From assembly GCA_037447655.1 (NCBI GenBank), contig JBBHKE010003572.1, positions 124,001 to 188,000 on the forward strand: a stretch of 64,000 nucleotides of DNA, in the 5' to 3' direction. Origin of the DNA: Zygnema cylindricum. Its lineage: Eukaryota; Streptophyta; Zygnematophyceae; Zygnematales; Zygnemataceae. This document shows positions 37,287 to 49,131 of the stretch, one piece after another. Made by a program: the position numbers and the translations under genes. Numbering within the stretch: position 1 is the stretch's first letter; each line of letters opens with the position of its first letter. The notes beneath the pieces were generated by a model. That model searched no databases. It saw only the letters and a program-made list of their open reading frames with translations, and had not been told where the DNA came from.

Positions 37287-37953
37287 CTGCAAACAACACA
37301 CATCTCACTGGTTATTATAAAAATAAAAATAAAAACATAATTTTCAATATTCTGCCACAAACAAGCAGGCGCTCACATATTCCCACAATAGTCAATGAAT
37401 AATACAACATATGCGGACTCAAAATGATGGATGTCACTTGAAAGATGAAGACCAAACAAACAAATGATAGGCTTAAGAAGTACAAAATTTGGTTTTGAAC
37501 AAACGAAATTATCTTTCCATCTCGCCTTGGGCTCAACAACTTAGTGGCATCCTAAGGCAAACCAACTATAGTGAGCCACATTTTTGCCTCGAAAAAACTA
37601 ACCTGTACCTTGAGGATAACCAAACCAGACACGTTTTCATTTTGATTTTTCACCAAGACTCAAGACTTCAGACTGACAAAAAAAGTAAGGTACTCGATCA
37701 ATATTGCATTACTTCACAATGCTAATTGTAAGAAATTCAGCGTCACCTCTCTCAACAACCGTTGAGATTTCAAATTTTCTTTTTCACCAAGTTTTAGAAT
37801 CCAGTTCTGCACAGACTTTATGATAAACTGTGTCACTAACAGAAAATGGAAGCCATAGCATCTTAGTTTCCCGACAGTAAAACTACTTGAGAGGAATTTT
37901 ACCATCTTCACTGCACCCCAACTTCCAAGAAAATTGCAGCAAAGACTGTCCTC

Positions 37954-38175
37954 TACACCGCCAATCGTTATTAGCGTTGTGTACGCTAATTCCGTCCCGC
38001 TTTTTATTTTTTTTATTCTCAAATAGAATTATCCACACTATTTAAAAAAAAACCCTAATTCCTAATTAGAATAGACGATTTCTTCGAAAATTTTCAAATT
38101 CACAATTAGCGTAAACCACGCTAATTATTCGTATACGCTAAAAAAACTTACACGCTAATAACGATTGGCGGTGTA
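37954..38175. mobile_element. TA-flanked MITE, 'TACACCGC' family, copy 3
   Basis: A 222-bp element with highly matching inverted ends TACACCGCCAATCGTTATTA and ATAACGATTGGCGGTGTA. This is the best-preserved copy in the window. Further inside, inverted GTACGCTAA motifs repeat the TIR logic. Confidence 0.78.
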
Positions 38176-38220
38176 GTTGATTGGAGGATATAACATCACT
38201 TCCCACGTGTGAATACTTAC

Positions 38221-38302
38221 TGCCTTCAGTCACTAAGTGAACGCTACTACATTCAAGCAGATGAAATCCAAAAAGGTAAAGCAAATGCTTATGGCAAAGA
38301 TC
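38221..38302 (-). other. Candidate exon with strong splice sites
   Basis: Acceptor ATGCAG and donor GTAAGT enclose an open 82-bp segment (DLCHKHLLYLFGFHLLECSS...). Its phase does not connect to the candidate exon at 37214. It is possibly an alternative or a spurious exon. Confidence 0.22.
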
Positions 38303-38824
38303 CTGCATGGATTCTCCAAATGTGAGGGTCTTGAGTTCCCTAAGACGTAAGCTCCCTCCCCCTACCTCGGTATCTCTCTCACGCACTCATAACCGCCGGG
38401 CAATGACACAGGGCCAATGACTTAAAGCAAAGTTACAGAGATATATGAGGCTTCTTCTGAGGACTCTGAGAAGGACAAGTTTGAACGAGGAAACTCAGCC
38501 AAGCAAGGAGTGTATGACAACTGTCCAAAAAAGGTCAACAAACCACTAAGTCATCCGAACAGCAAAACCTAGACAGTCTCCTTTGTCGTTCCTCGCCGGA
38601 AAAATCGTTCGCCAGGCGAATCGTTTCCTCCAACACGACCGACAGTTGGACTCTTTCGGAGGTTATTGAAGAAGACACATATATGCATCACATGAGATGC
38701 AGGAAGAGTCTACATTTTACAACTCCATCTGTGTAGCTTAAACGCAAGGTACATGTTTGGCGATTACATGTCCGCTTTAGTATTTTCCGTTCACATAGGG
38801 AAAAGGAGACCGGCAGGTACTTAC

Positions 38825-39001
38825 CGCAGGCCTGGCAGGGAGGGGATGACAGCAGGTGCCTCCTCCGGTGGTCTCGTAGCGGGAGGCGAGAAAGTCACCC
38901 CAGGATTCGTCGAAGGTCCCCTTTCCTTCGAAGTTTTCAACACATTTAGGGCTCCCCTCCATGCAGAGGAAAGTTGCGTAATCTGCAGTTGTGATGCGCA
39001 T
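38825..39001 (-). other. Candidate first coding exon, gene unknown
   Basis: Begins at an ATG and stays open for 59 codons (MRITTADYATFLCMEGSPKC...) to a perfect donor GTAAGT. It is moderately GC-rich compared with its AT-rich surroundings. Protein composition looks real, with Cys, Gly and aromatic residues, but no family is recognised. A transposon begins 56 bp upstream. Confidence 0.42.
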
Positions 39002-39056
39002 TCGCCGCTAATCTTGCGTATATTCTGTTTGGAGGTCCGAAATTTTCTTTGTCGTA

Positions 39057-40024
39057 GGGTACTTTCGCATGTAGCCTAAACTTAGTCATATTACTTTGTC
39101 TTTTAGGGAAGATTCTCCGTACAGATTTTAGAGCATTCGTATGTAAAGAAATGAAATCGTAACTTTAGATTGTGACGGATGTAGACGTGGGTGTAATTTG
39201 TGACGATTGTAGACGCGTACAAAACTCGCGACAATTGATGACGTTTACAAAATAGAGACGGTTGTAGACGTCTAGCAACTTGTGACATTGTAGATGTCTA
39301 GGGATCGTGACATTTTGACGTCACGCGTACTTATGATAGCGTCGACGTCACAAATTCCAAAACATTCCGCCATGGTTTCCCGATTTTGTTTTTTCGTCCG
39401 TTCTCACTCTACTTGCCACCAAAATAAGCTAAAAGACAGCCAAAATAAATATTTTTTATAGATCTTTCATTTGATACCTTTTTTGCCTTTTTTCATTGCA
39501 AGAATTGCGAGATAGACGCGTTAGTGGGAGAAGGGGAGAGAGAGAGAGAGAGGCGCTTTCACGGACTTCGCTTTTGCGAAATGGCGTCGGTTGGTCGAAA
39601 CCCCCTCCACGGCCCTTGTACGGAAAAAGCGCACGGAAAAAAGTCACGCACAGGCTGGAAACGTGCGGTGGGTTTTTTTTTTGGTACTTCACGCTCAAAA
39701 TTTGTAAAAAACTTCCGGCACGTGCGACAGCGTCTGCCGATTCGTTTACCTCGTGGAACTTTATTTAAAATCACCTCGCGATGTGATTTTATATAAAGTT
39801 TGAAGATGAGCTGGAAGGACGCGAAATTGGGTCGAAATGCGCTAGATGACAAACTGCTTCGCGCTAGACGACAAATTGCAGTACATTTAAAGTTGTAAGG
39901 TAACGCAACTTGAACGGTGTCAATTTCATTTTTTGGGTACGGCTGCGGATTTTCTCATTTTTTTCTAAGTTATGGAGGAAAACGACAGAAAATAACTGTA
40001 ACTTTAGCACATGCGAAAGTACCC
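39057..40024 (-). mobile_element. TIR element 'GGGTACTTTCGCATGT', copy 1a
   Basis: A 968-bp element with ends GGGTACTTTCGCATGT and ACATGCGAAAGTACCC. It is the inverted counterpart of 40141-41110. It contains a GA/CT microsatellite near a conserved 'CACTAACGCGT'-like block and short inverted AAATCACCTCGCGA palindromes. It has no transposase. Confidence 0.75.
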
Positions 40025-40140
40025 ATAGCCTGTTCCCACCAGAAAAAAAATCACTTCCGCAACAGACGGGCGTTCGAGAATGTACGGATTTTCGAGCACC
40101 GACTTTTTTGTTTCCGGAAAATTTCGGAAAACCGTACACA

Positions 40141-41110
40141 CTAAGCATGTGCTAAAGTTACAGTTTTTTTCTGTCGTTTTCCTCCATAACTTAGAAAAAA
40201 ACGCGAGAATCCGCAACCGTACCAAAAAAATGAAATTACCACCGTACAAGTTGCGTTACCTTAAAACTTTATATGTACTACAGTTTATCGTCTAGCGCGA
40301 TGTAGTTTGTCGTCTAGCGCGTTTCGACCCAATTCGGCGTCCCTTCAGCTCATCTTCAAACTTTATATAAAATCACCTCGCGAGGTGATTTTAAATATAG
40401 TTACATGAGGTGAGCGAATAGGCAGATGTTGTCGCACGTGTCAAAATTTTTGAAATTTTTTGTGCGCGGAGTACCAAAAAAAAAACCCACTTCAAGTTTC
40501 CAACTACATTTCCAACCTGTGCGTGACTTTTTTCCGTGCGCTTTTTTTCGTACAGGGGCCATGGAGGGGGTCTTGACCAACGGACGCCATTTCGCAAAAG
40601 CGAAGTACTTGAAAGCGCCTCTCTCTCTCTCTCCCACTCCCACTAACGCGTCCATCTCACAATTCTTGCAATGAAAAAAGGCAAGAAACGTATCAAATGA
40701 AAGATCTATAAAAAATATTTATTTTGGCTGACTTTTAGCTTATTTTGGTGGCAAGTAGAGTGAGAACGGACGAAAAAACAAAATCGGGAAACCATGGCGT
40801 AATGTTTTGGAAATAGTGACGTCGACGCTATCATAAGTACGAGTGACGTCAAAATGCCACAAACCGTAATCATCTACAATGTTACAAGTAGCTAGACATA
40901 TATAACCGTCTCTATTTTGTAAACGTCATCAATTGTCGCGAGTTTTGTACGCGTCTACAATCGTCACAAATTACACCCACGTCTACATCCGTCACAATCT
41001 AAAGTTACGATTTCAATTTTTTACATACGATTTCTCTGAAAGTTGTACAAAGAATCTTTGTTAAAAAACAAAGTAACAAGACTAAGTTTCGGTTACATGC
41101 GAAAGTACCC
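40141..41110 (+). mobile_element. TIR element 'GGGTACTTTCGCATGT', copy 1b (inverted partner)
   Basis: Near-complete reverse complement of copy 1a, ending ACATGCGAAAGTACCC. Its left tip is missing the first ~9 bases. A 116-bp unique spacer separates the two, so the pair forms a ~2-kb inverted repeat. Confidence 0.75.
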
Positions 41111-41507
41111 TAACTTCCTCAAAATATTGGGGGATATTGAAGTCGGGTAAAAGTAGCGTGTTTATGTGAAACATGCCAACGGTAACTCGAAAATTTGTTG
41201 TAGCAAAAACAACATCTGAACGGCTATTTCGTTTTTTTTTCGCGTGTATTAGTAAGTACTAGTAAGTTTGAAAAATTGCAGGCTTTTTTTGGCGTCTATG
41301 TTTGATGACGTCGAAGCGTGTGACGTGTCACACGACACCTTCAATCGGAGTTACTTGCCAAAATTTTGGTGTAAACAAGACCCGTTTTCCGATGAGTTAT
41401 CAGAAAATCATCGGAATGGGCAAAAAATTACAAATGATTCGGTGGGAATAGGCTATCAAACCTATTCTATAGAGTACAGTGTAGATTTGTCTGCTAGTTT
41501 TTTTTAC

Positions 41508-41933
41508 AAGTGTTGTGTATCGGGTAAAAATTTATCGCGATAAATTCGATATTCAATATATTGAATATTGAACAATCATTTTCGCTCTATATATCGCTCC
41601 GAGACAAACAAAAATTATCGTGATATATTTGGTAGGAGGTGGAGTCCGTACAGTTTAATACGTTATATCCTACGGTAAATAGCACGGTATTGTTTTGTTC
41701 CCCCTCCCCCCGTTAGGGCTCGCCACGACGTTGGGGGGAGGGGCTTTTGAAAAAAAATGGCCAAACCTCACCTCTATATTTTGCGATAAAGAAATATCGT
41801 GACATCAAAATATACATGCGTTAAATATTGCGATATTGAGCTTCTCAATATATAGAGGCGATACATCAAGTATCGAAAACCTAAAACTAGGTATATATCG
41901 AATTTAAAATGGGGCCTTCGATACACAACACTA
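41508..41933. mobile_element. Non-autonomous hAT-like element 4 with perfect target duplication
   Basis: A 426-bp element, the same length as element 2, with ends AAGTGTTGTGTATCGGG and CGATACACAACACTA. It is flanked by a perfect 8-bp duplication TTTTTTAC. The perfect TSD suggests a comparatively recent insertion. The interior includes a C-rich/G-rich inverted segment near 41700-41745. Confidence 0.86.
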
Positions 41934-42004
41934 TTTTTTACGGATAGTAGACTAACGGTTTCAGTATTTAGATACAGTACTACTGTACTGTAATGTCACC
42001 TATG

Positions 42005-42174
42005 TACACCGCGAATCGTTATTAGTGTCAAAGTCACTAAGTTGGGTTTTTAAAATTTAAATGCTTTTCCGCAATTAGTATACATGATTTAAAAATTTCT
42101 TTGACGTTAATTGAGGTACCGTACAAAATAGCGTGAAGTCCAAAAGTACATTAATATGTAATTAGTATGGTGTA
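42005..42174. mobile_element. TA-flanked MITE, 'TACACCGC' family, copy 4
   Basis: A 170-bp element with left end TACACCGCGAATCGTTATTA and right end TAATTAGTATGGTGTA. It is degraded on the right. Confidence 0.6.
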
Positions 42175-42229
42175 CAGTCTATGTCAGACCGTACATAAAT
42201 GTACATTTTGAGTTGAATTTTTTTAAAAA

Positions 42230-42706
42230 AAATTTTAGATTATACGCGCATGCATACGACCGTGCGCTAAAAATATGGGTTCAAGCTCATCGCCAAAAAA
42301 CACGTTCGCACACATTCCCCTACAACCGCCTCTTTTGCAGTGTGAATTAATTGTGGTATAATCTTAGTTGTAAATGCCATTAAAAGAAGCAAACGTCACT
42401 TTACCTTATGTATAGTTGCGATTAACCTCTGTTTTGTACAATATCACAAATATATTTGCCTTGTCGTTTTTCAGTGTACTTCATTCTCAAGCATCAAAGT
42501 TCTACAACATACACCCGCACAATGATGTGTGTCGAACGAAGAAATTGACTTTCAAGCGCTGAAGGGTGTACGCTTGTATAAAATATAAGTGTGACGTTTT
42601 CTCCGCCAACATCCCCTTACACACGCTTGCACAAAAAACCGCTACTCGAACTTGGGTATAAAAATCGCGTGCCAGCATACGTACGCGCATATTAGATTTT
42701 AAAAAA
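42230..42706. mobile_element. Inverted-repeat element truncated by an assembly gap
   Basis: About 115 bp at 42230-42345 (from TTAGATTATACGCGCATGC) are mirrored in reverse complement at 42590-42706. The right boundary runs into the N gap, so its ends and target site cannot be read. Confidence 0.6.
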
Positions 42707-42716
42707 NNNNNNNNNN
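42707..42716. other. Assembly gap (10 N)
   Basis: Ten undetermined bases, placed exactly at the outer edge of an inverted repeat. The true gap length is unknown. Confidence 0.99.
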
Positions 42717-45144
42717 CACGAAAAATTAAATAGGACAGGGGAGATTAGTTCTTAATACCGCTAACAATTGCCACTAATATGTAAACAGAAACATACAAAA
42801 TATTTCAATCTAGAGGTAATGAATACAAAAAGAATATTTATACTTACATGGTACGAAGACAAGAAAATTTTTTTTGATTATACCATATAGTTAGTATCAG
42901 ATTTACATGCTTTTGGTAACCTTTGCGATATACACCGTTCGAACATTTCCTGAAAATGTAATTACGTTTGTTGAAACATCTTGGTCTTTATAAAACACTT
43001 GATACTATGGTTACGCGTAGGCGTGGAGGAGTTGACTTAACAAAACACGGAAGAGTTGACTTAACAAAAAAGGGATAGAGAAATGTAGCGGATGCGCATT
43101 GGTATCATAGTTCACAAAATATTTCTGGTTCTACAAAGTTGTTTGCATTAATGTAAAAGTCCTTTACAAGCTTGCCACATATAGCGTTTCCAATGGTTTT
43201 CGTACATTTAGACTATGATTGATATACCATATTAGTTTTTTTTAAAAGAACAGAAGCATGGTACATTCATATTTATAAGAAAAACATAAGTGATGGAGAT
43301 CTAACTTTATGAAACATACAAAGACAAATGTATAATCACCGTTAACAATCGCCATAATTCTTGATTAGAGGGGACAGGATAAATTAAAAAGCACGATGGT
43401 AAACCATCTGAGTCTGGGGGTACAAAAGGGGTGGCATGGCCAAAACTGAAAAACTACAAGTATGATAATAAAACAAAGAGAGCGACGTGAACACGTAAAA
43501 ATGGCAAGGAAAATAAAAGCACCCAAACTCAAAATGAAAAGCACGGCAACTCACTAAACCAAAACAACAACCCCAACCACAACTCAATTAAATATCTACA
43601 AAAAGCAACCCCGTAAGTCCCCCCATTTCGGGAGAGCACGCTGAGGGAGTTCCGGAACACGTCGACGATCCATAACCGCAATAGCCGATCGAAGGATAAG
43701 GGAATTGAATAACAAAGGCGTGTATATCACAACACTCCACAGACACATTCATTTTTTGTCATATATACAACTTTCCACCACTTTCTTCTTGAGCATAAAG
43801 CGTGATTCCCCAACATATTTTACACGTAAAAAAAAAGTTTTTTTTAAACTATTTATCCCCAAGTGCCTCCAACCAACTTCATTACTACCTCGTAGTGCAA
43901 CACCAAACATGTCAATCATACTAAAATCCCAATCCTTTCCACTACAATATTACAACATTGATTCCTATACCAAGACAAAAACCACATCCCGTTCGACTCG
44001 TACTACCCCCTTTTACCTTTCATGAACTAAAAACTACTTCAAACCCAAATATAAAATAAAGAGCCCTAGGAAGCTTTAGAAGGTGCATTGTTCACTAATC
44101 TCCTAAGCCCACTTTATCATTAATATATTAACTTTTATAATAACCACGGGGTGGTAAAGCATATTTACCAGGCAAGAACGCCTATTATAAATATATACAT
44201 TATCGAAGAACGTATAGGTTTTGATTTAGGAGATGGACGAGGACATATGTCGACATGCAAAACATACACACAAAATAGTGTCGTTCAAAAAAGTGACTTT
44301 CTTTAAGAAGAAGGACCTCACCAAACTATTACAGATCGAAACGCTTTATAATACTTTCTGCCTTAAATCAAGTTTTTGGAAAAGTCCCTAAAAGTCAATT
44401 TTCATACAACAATTTCTAACATGGGAAAATCACAAAGTGTAGGGGAAAGGGGTTAAAAGCTCATGACACGAGACAGTAACCAAATAGTGCACAACCATAT
44501 AAAAACGACATGAATTTCACACTTACGTTTTATTGGGGATTTTGGGCAACAACTTAAATCGATGATGTACATACATAACTTCTCCTTGGCTTTTCACTTT
44601 TTCGGAACACCGTTCGATCACATTTCCTCCTCTTCACTGGCCATTCAAGAGCCCAAAATTTCCCATAGCACAAAAAACAAGTTTTCAATAACGACAACTT
44701 TATGTAGGTATACGGACGTTTTGTGGATATGTTTCAGAAAACAAAGAAGAATGGATAAAAGTAAATTAACAAGAAAATTCATCCACGTAGACATCGGTTT
44801 CATATGAAGTTCTACTCGAAAACTTGGGAAAAAACAATGAAGTGATTTCAATCACAAGTAAAGAGGAGAAACTGTACATTCGCATACAACGGGCTACAAA
44901 TATCTATATAGAAGGTACATCGAGAGCAAACGAAAAGACGACCGCAATTTTGAAAATCAATGTTGAGAAACACTTATCGCAACGGTTTTATGAGTAATCT
45001 CGCAAACATCTCCTTTGAATGTATCCTGATATTGCCACTCCAAAAAGGGTTCGTGAATGCTAAGTATGTCGAATTGCCACGTGAATGCCGGTTACGGGGG
45101 TAAAATATGGCAATACATATAATCAAAACTGTTTATAATAATTG
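42717..45144. other. AT-rich intergenic DNA without recognised genes
   Basis: Only short open frames with no domain. Contains short local duplications (for example 'GAGTTGACTTAACAAAA' twice near 43030-43070) and the second copy of the dispersed repeat at 43616-43690. Confidence 0.5.
43616..43690 (-). repeat. Dispersed repeat, copy 2
   Basis: Reverse-complement relative of 26745-26840, sharing the 'CGATCGGCTATTGCGGTTA'-type block and the 'GTTCCGGAACT'-type block in the same order. Confidence 0.55.
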
Positions 45145-45147
45145 TGT

Positions 45148-45213
45148 TTGGGTGACAGTGATAGAGCGTTCGCATGTATATGTAAGGGCACTGGTTCGAA
45201 TCCATGTTGGTGT
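45148..45213 (+). repeat. tRNA-like sequence, possible SINE head or tRNA pseudogene
   Basis: A TGACAGTGATAGAGCG stretch resembling a D-arm/A-box is followed ~30 bases later by GGTTCGAATCC, a canonical B-box/T-loop. The acceptor ends do not pair well, so it is not a functional tRNA. The internal arms resemble the tRNA-Ala type. Confidence 0.4.
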
Positions 45214-45338
45214 ATCTATTTTTATAATGGTTGTTACTTGACGCATCCCGGAGTTTGCGGCAATCTAGAAAAGTATGCGGTGAAAATAAATCTTCGATCT
45301 GCAAATCGGTTAACTATTTTAAGGTCTCCCAAAACTTA

Positions 45339-46611
45339 GGGTACTTTTGCATGTGCTAAAGTTACATTTATTTTCTGTCGTTTTCCTCCATAACTTAGAA
45401 AAAAACGTGAGAATCCGCAGCCGTACCAAAAAATTGAAATTACCACCGTACCAGTTGCGTGTTACCTTCAAACTTTATATGTACTACAGTCTGTCGTCTA
45501 GTGCGATGTAGTTTGTTGTCTCGTGCGTTTCGACCCAATTTTGCGTCCTTTCAACTCATCTTCAAACTTTATATCAAATCACCTCGCGAGGTGATTTTAA
45601 ATGTAGTTACGTGAGGTGAGCGAATAGGCAGATGCTGTCGCACGTGTCAAAATGGTTTTACAATTTTTGTGCGCGGAGTACCAAAAAAAAAACCACTCCA
45701 CGTTTCTAGCCTGCGTGACTTTTTTCCATGCCTTTTTTTCCGTTCAAGGGCTGTGGAGGGGGTTTCGACCAAGGACGCCATTTCGCAAAAGCGAAGTCCG
45801 TGAAAGCGCCTCTTTCTCTCTCCCTCTCCCACTAACGCGTCTATCTCACAATTCTTGCAATGTAAAAAGGCAAAAAGGTATCAAATGAAAGATCTATAAA
45901 AAATAATTATTTTGGCTGCCTTTTACCTTATTTTGATGGCAAGTAGAGTGAGAAAGAACGAAAAAAAGAAAATCGGGAAACCATGGCGGAATGTTTTAGA
46001 ATTAGTGACGTCGACGCTACCATAAGAACGCGTGACGTCAAAATGGCACAAACCCTAAACATCTACAATGTCACAATTAGCTAGACGTCTACAACCGTCT
46101 CTATTTTGTAAACGTCATCAATTGTCGCGAGTTTTGTACTCGTCTACAATCGTCACAAATTACACCCACGTCTACATCCGTCACAATTTAAAGTTACGAT
46201 TTAATTTCTTTACATACGAATCATTGTTCAAAAGTAGGTGAAAGTAGGCCCATACAATATGCTTATTGTATGCAAAATACAATATGACCTTAAGACCCAT
46301 ATTGTATTCGGACCTATTCGAACCAATTAAAACATTCGCACCAAAAATTGGACCAATTCAAACATTCGGACAAAAAAAAAATATTTACACCGTCAGATTC
46401 GGACGATTAGACGGTCGCTGATCAAAGTAGCGATCTAAGAATATCACATGAAAAGCCCATAACACAACTTACGATAAAGGCGCCGACCAAAGGCCTACCA
46501 TAAAAACGCCTACTTTTGAACTATGATACGAATGCTCTGAAAGCTGTACGGAGAATCTTCGCTAAAAACAAAGTATCAAGACTAAAGTTTCGGTTACATG
46601 CGAAAGTACCC
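45339..46611 (+). mobile_element. TIR element 'GGGTACTTTCGCATGT', copy 2
   Basis: A 1273-bp element with ends GGGTACTTTTGCATGTG and ACATGCGAAAGTACCC. It is flanked on both sides by TTA, a possible 3-bp target duplication. Same orientation as copy 1b. A 304-bp element is nested near its right end. Confidence 0.78.
46222..46525. mobile_element. Nested 304-bp TIR element with perfect 8-bp duplication
   Basis: The ends read inward are CATTGTTCAAAAGTAGG and CATAGTTCAAAAGTAGG. It is flanked by a perfect 8-bp direct repeat ATACGAAT. The empty site can be read in copy 1a of the host element. The family is not assigned. Confidence 0.82.
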
Positions 46612-47261
46612 TTACATGTTCTTTATGTTTACTAGAGACCTAACCTTATAAAACATAATGCATTTCTTCCAAAACTTACATGCTTTCTACTGGTAAGTGT
46701 TTTTCAAGCACAAAAACTCAACAACGTTGTTTAAACTTTCAAAACTCAAAATGGATTAGGATAAATCGTGACATAATGATCTCCATCTATTCTTGCATAT
46801 TTAAATAACCGTCGAGTCAATTATTGGAGGGAATAAACTTGTAGAAGTTGAAATCTGCTAAAAACGACATCAAGGTTGATTGCGAGGCCGCCAAAAGCCA
46901 ACTATATAAAACAACGTTGAGGAACAACTTGTTGTTATGGTTCGCTGTGGAAAGAAGTATGTTACGTCACGTCTAACGTTATGTTTTAGTTTCAGGCTTT
47001 GGTTTTGGTTCTTTGTTTAGTTGCAGTTTGGCGTCGTGTGGATTGTTTTGTTTCGTCGTTCGTCCGTTGCGTATTGTCCGGTACGGTGTTTGATGTTATT
47101 TAGTGCGCCATAATTGTTTCGTTCATTTCAGTGCGCGCCATCCAGTTTTCGGTGACATTCTTTTATTAGGCGCAAGTTCGTACTCTTTTTTCTATCACTT
47201 GCAAGAAGCATGAGGGAAAGAGTACAATGAGGAAGCTAATTTCAATTCAGCCGTACAGTTA

Positions 47262-48043
47262 GGGTGTGTCTCCATGTGTCTACGTAAGGGTTTTTTTCTG
47301 TCGTTTTCCTGTAAAACTTAGAGCCGTACCGCGTAAGTTTCAACCATACAAAATAATAGAAAAAATGAGAAGTACATTTGGCGTCATCATCGAATTTAAG
47401 GTGTACTACATGTTGTCGTTTTTTGTTCTTCGACCCACGACCACGCCAAAAAACGTCATCTTCAAACTTTTATTTAATACATCGGGAAGATGTGTTTTAA
47501 AACAAAGAGTTTTCAAAAAACAAATAGAAACACGTAGTCGCACGTGTAAAGTTAAAAAAAAAGTTATAAAAGGAATTCAAGCGACGACGAAAAGTGCACG
47601 ATCCGCTATGTTTTGTCCGTTTTTGTTCAGGTACGATAAAGCAAAGTACATAACTTGTTTGGATTTGTCCGTTTGCGCCTGATACGTATTTTATTTCGCC
47701 AGAGGTCTCAAGATCCGATGCCATTTCACGTCGAGCGGGACAAGAGACGCAAAGGCAAAGTGCATCTTCTTCAACCGTGAAACGACACAGGCTGGCTGGC
47801 ATTACGTCTACAGTGTCACGAAAAGTCATGTGACGTCACAAGCAGTTACAGAAAATAACGTGCGTTATCACACATTTTACACGGTCGACGGCCGTCACGG
47901 GCATTGTCGACGTATACAATCGTCACGCCCTTAAGTGACAACTTCGTTTGGTACGCATAGGGACACCCGAAATCCGGGTCCGCCGAATCTGCGCTAAAAA
48001 ACAAAGTAAATTCTCTAAGTTTCAAGTACATGGAGACGTACCC
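47262..48043. mobile_element. TIR element 'GGGTGTGTCTCCATGTG', copy 1
   Basis: A 782-bp element with ends GGGTGTGTCTCCATGTG and TACATGGAGACGTACCC. The outermost flanks are TTA/TAA, compatible with a TA target. It shares the GTCATCATCGAA and GACCACGCC-like interior with the copy at 53184, and its termini resemble the GGGTACTTTC family. Confidence 0.65.
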
Positions 48044-48112
48044 TAACGATTGAGAAATTTGGGTGTAGAAAATTGGCAAACATTTGGGTGAAGTTCTTTT
48101 TGATACATGCAT

Positions 48113-48871
48113 CAGAGGTCGCAAACGTTCAACCGAAACCGTGACCGACCGTTAACCGACCGCCCGCGCTGGATCCGGAACTGATTCGGTTGCCAAATTT
48201 TGGGGGTCGGGCGGTTACGGTCGGTTGATTCACCAGGAAAAAAAAACGGTCGGTTACGGTCGGTCAACCAAAAAACCAAAAAAAATGAAAATTTTGTACT
48301 GTCCCTATAATCCAACATTCTTGTACTTTGTACTCTTTGGCATCGTGGAAGTACGTGACATCATGATTCGCGTCGCAAATCTGACACGGTACTGTAATAT
48401 GCTATTTATTTCGCAAATCAAAGGGAACGCGACAAAGCGTCGCAAATCTGACACGCTAGTACACTATTCATTTCGAAAATCTTAGGGAACGCGACAAAGC
48501 GTCGCAAATATGACACTTTAGTACAATATTCATTTCGCAAATCTTAGGCAACGCGACAAAGCGTCGGAAATCTGACACAATAGTACACTATTCATTTCGC
48601 AAATCTTAGGCAACGCGACAAATCGTAATTATTGGCTTATTACGTCGTACATTGATTAATTTTGTACTTTTTCGGTTACGGGCGGGCACGGTTAGTCGCG
48701 AAAAATCAAGATTCGGTTAAATTTTTTTTTCGTAAACGACTGTCGGTTAACGGTTAACAATTTTGGAGCGTGACAAAACTCGGTCGGGCGTCGGTTACTC
48801 AGATTTTGAAAAAAAAAAACGGTCGGTTTTGGGTATGATTTTTTTTTACTTTTGCGACCTCTGAGGCTCTG
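48113..48871. mobile_element. hAT-like element, 'CAGAGGTCGCAAA' family, copy 2
   Basis: Starts CAGAGGTCGCAAACG and ends with GCGACCTCTG plus an 8-base extension AGGCTCTG. A perfect 8-bp direct repeat ACATGCAT flanks it. The interior has 3-4 tandem ~65-bp units containing GCGACAAAGCGTCGCAAAT and CACTATTCATTTCGCAAAT. Confidence 0.85.
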
Positions 48872-48936
48872 ACATGCATCATGTTCCCTATTAATCGATC
48901 CCGTTTCGATACGATTCACTGGCTAGATATTAAATA

Positions 48937-49131
48937 GGGAATTGCTAATCGCAGAGACTATTTTTGCTGCGCGCAGGTTGTTGTCAAAAATTGTACATTT
49001 GAAGTACAATTTGGTACAGGCTACGTACCTTTAATTTCAGATCTGACGGTCAATCCGTCGAACAACTTTGACTGGCGGGATTTTGTACCGGCGGTTAAAA
49101 AAGTGTCGCGCTTGCAAATGTCGACCGTCAT
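48937..49131 (+). mobile_element. Truncated terminal repeat of the long-TIR element
   Basis: 195 bp almost identical to the left terminus of the element at 50909 (GGGAATTGCTAATCGCAGAG). I find no partner end nearby, so it is a fragment or solo terminus. Confidence 0.75.

Noticed and set aside
48380-48610. Tandem ~65-bp repeats considered as a CRISPR-like array
   Set aside because: The units are directly adjacent without unique spacers, lie inside a hAT-like transposon, and the genome is eukaryotic.
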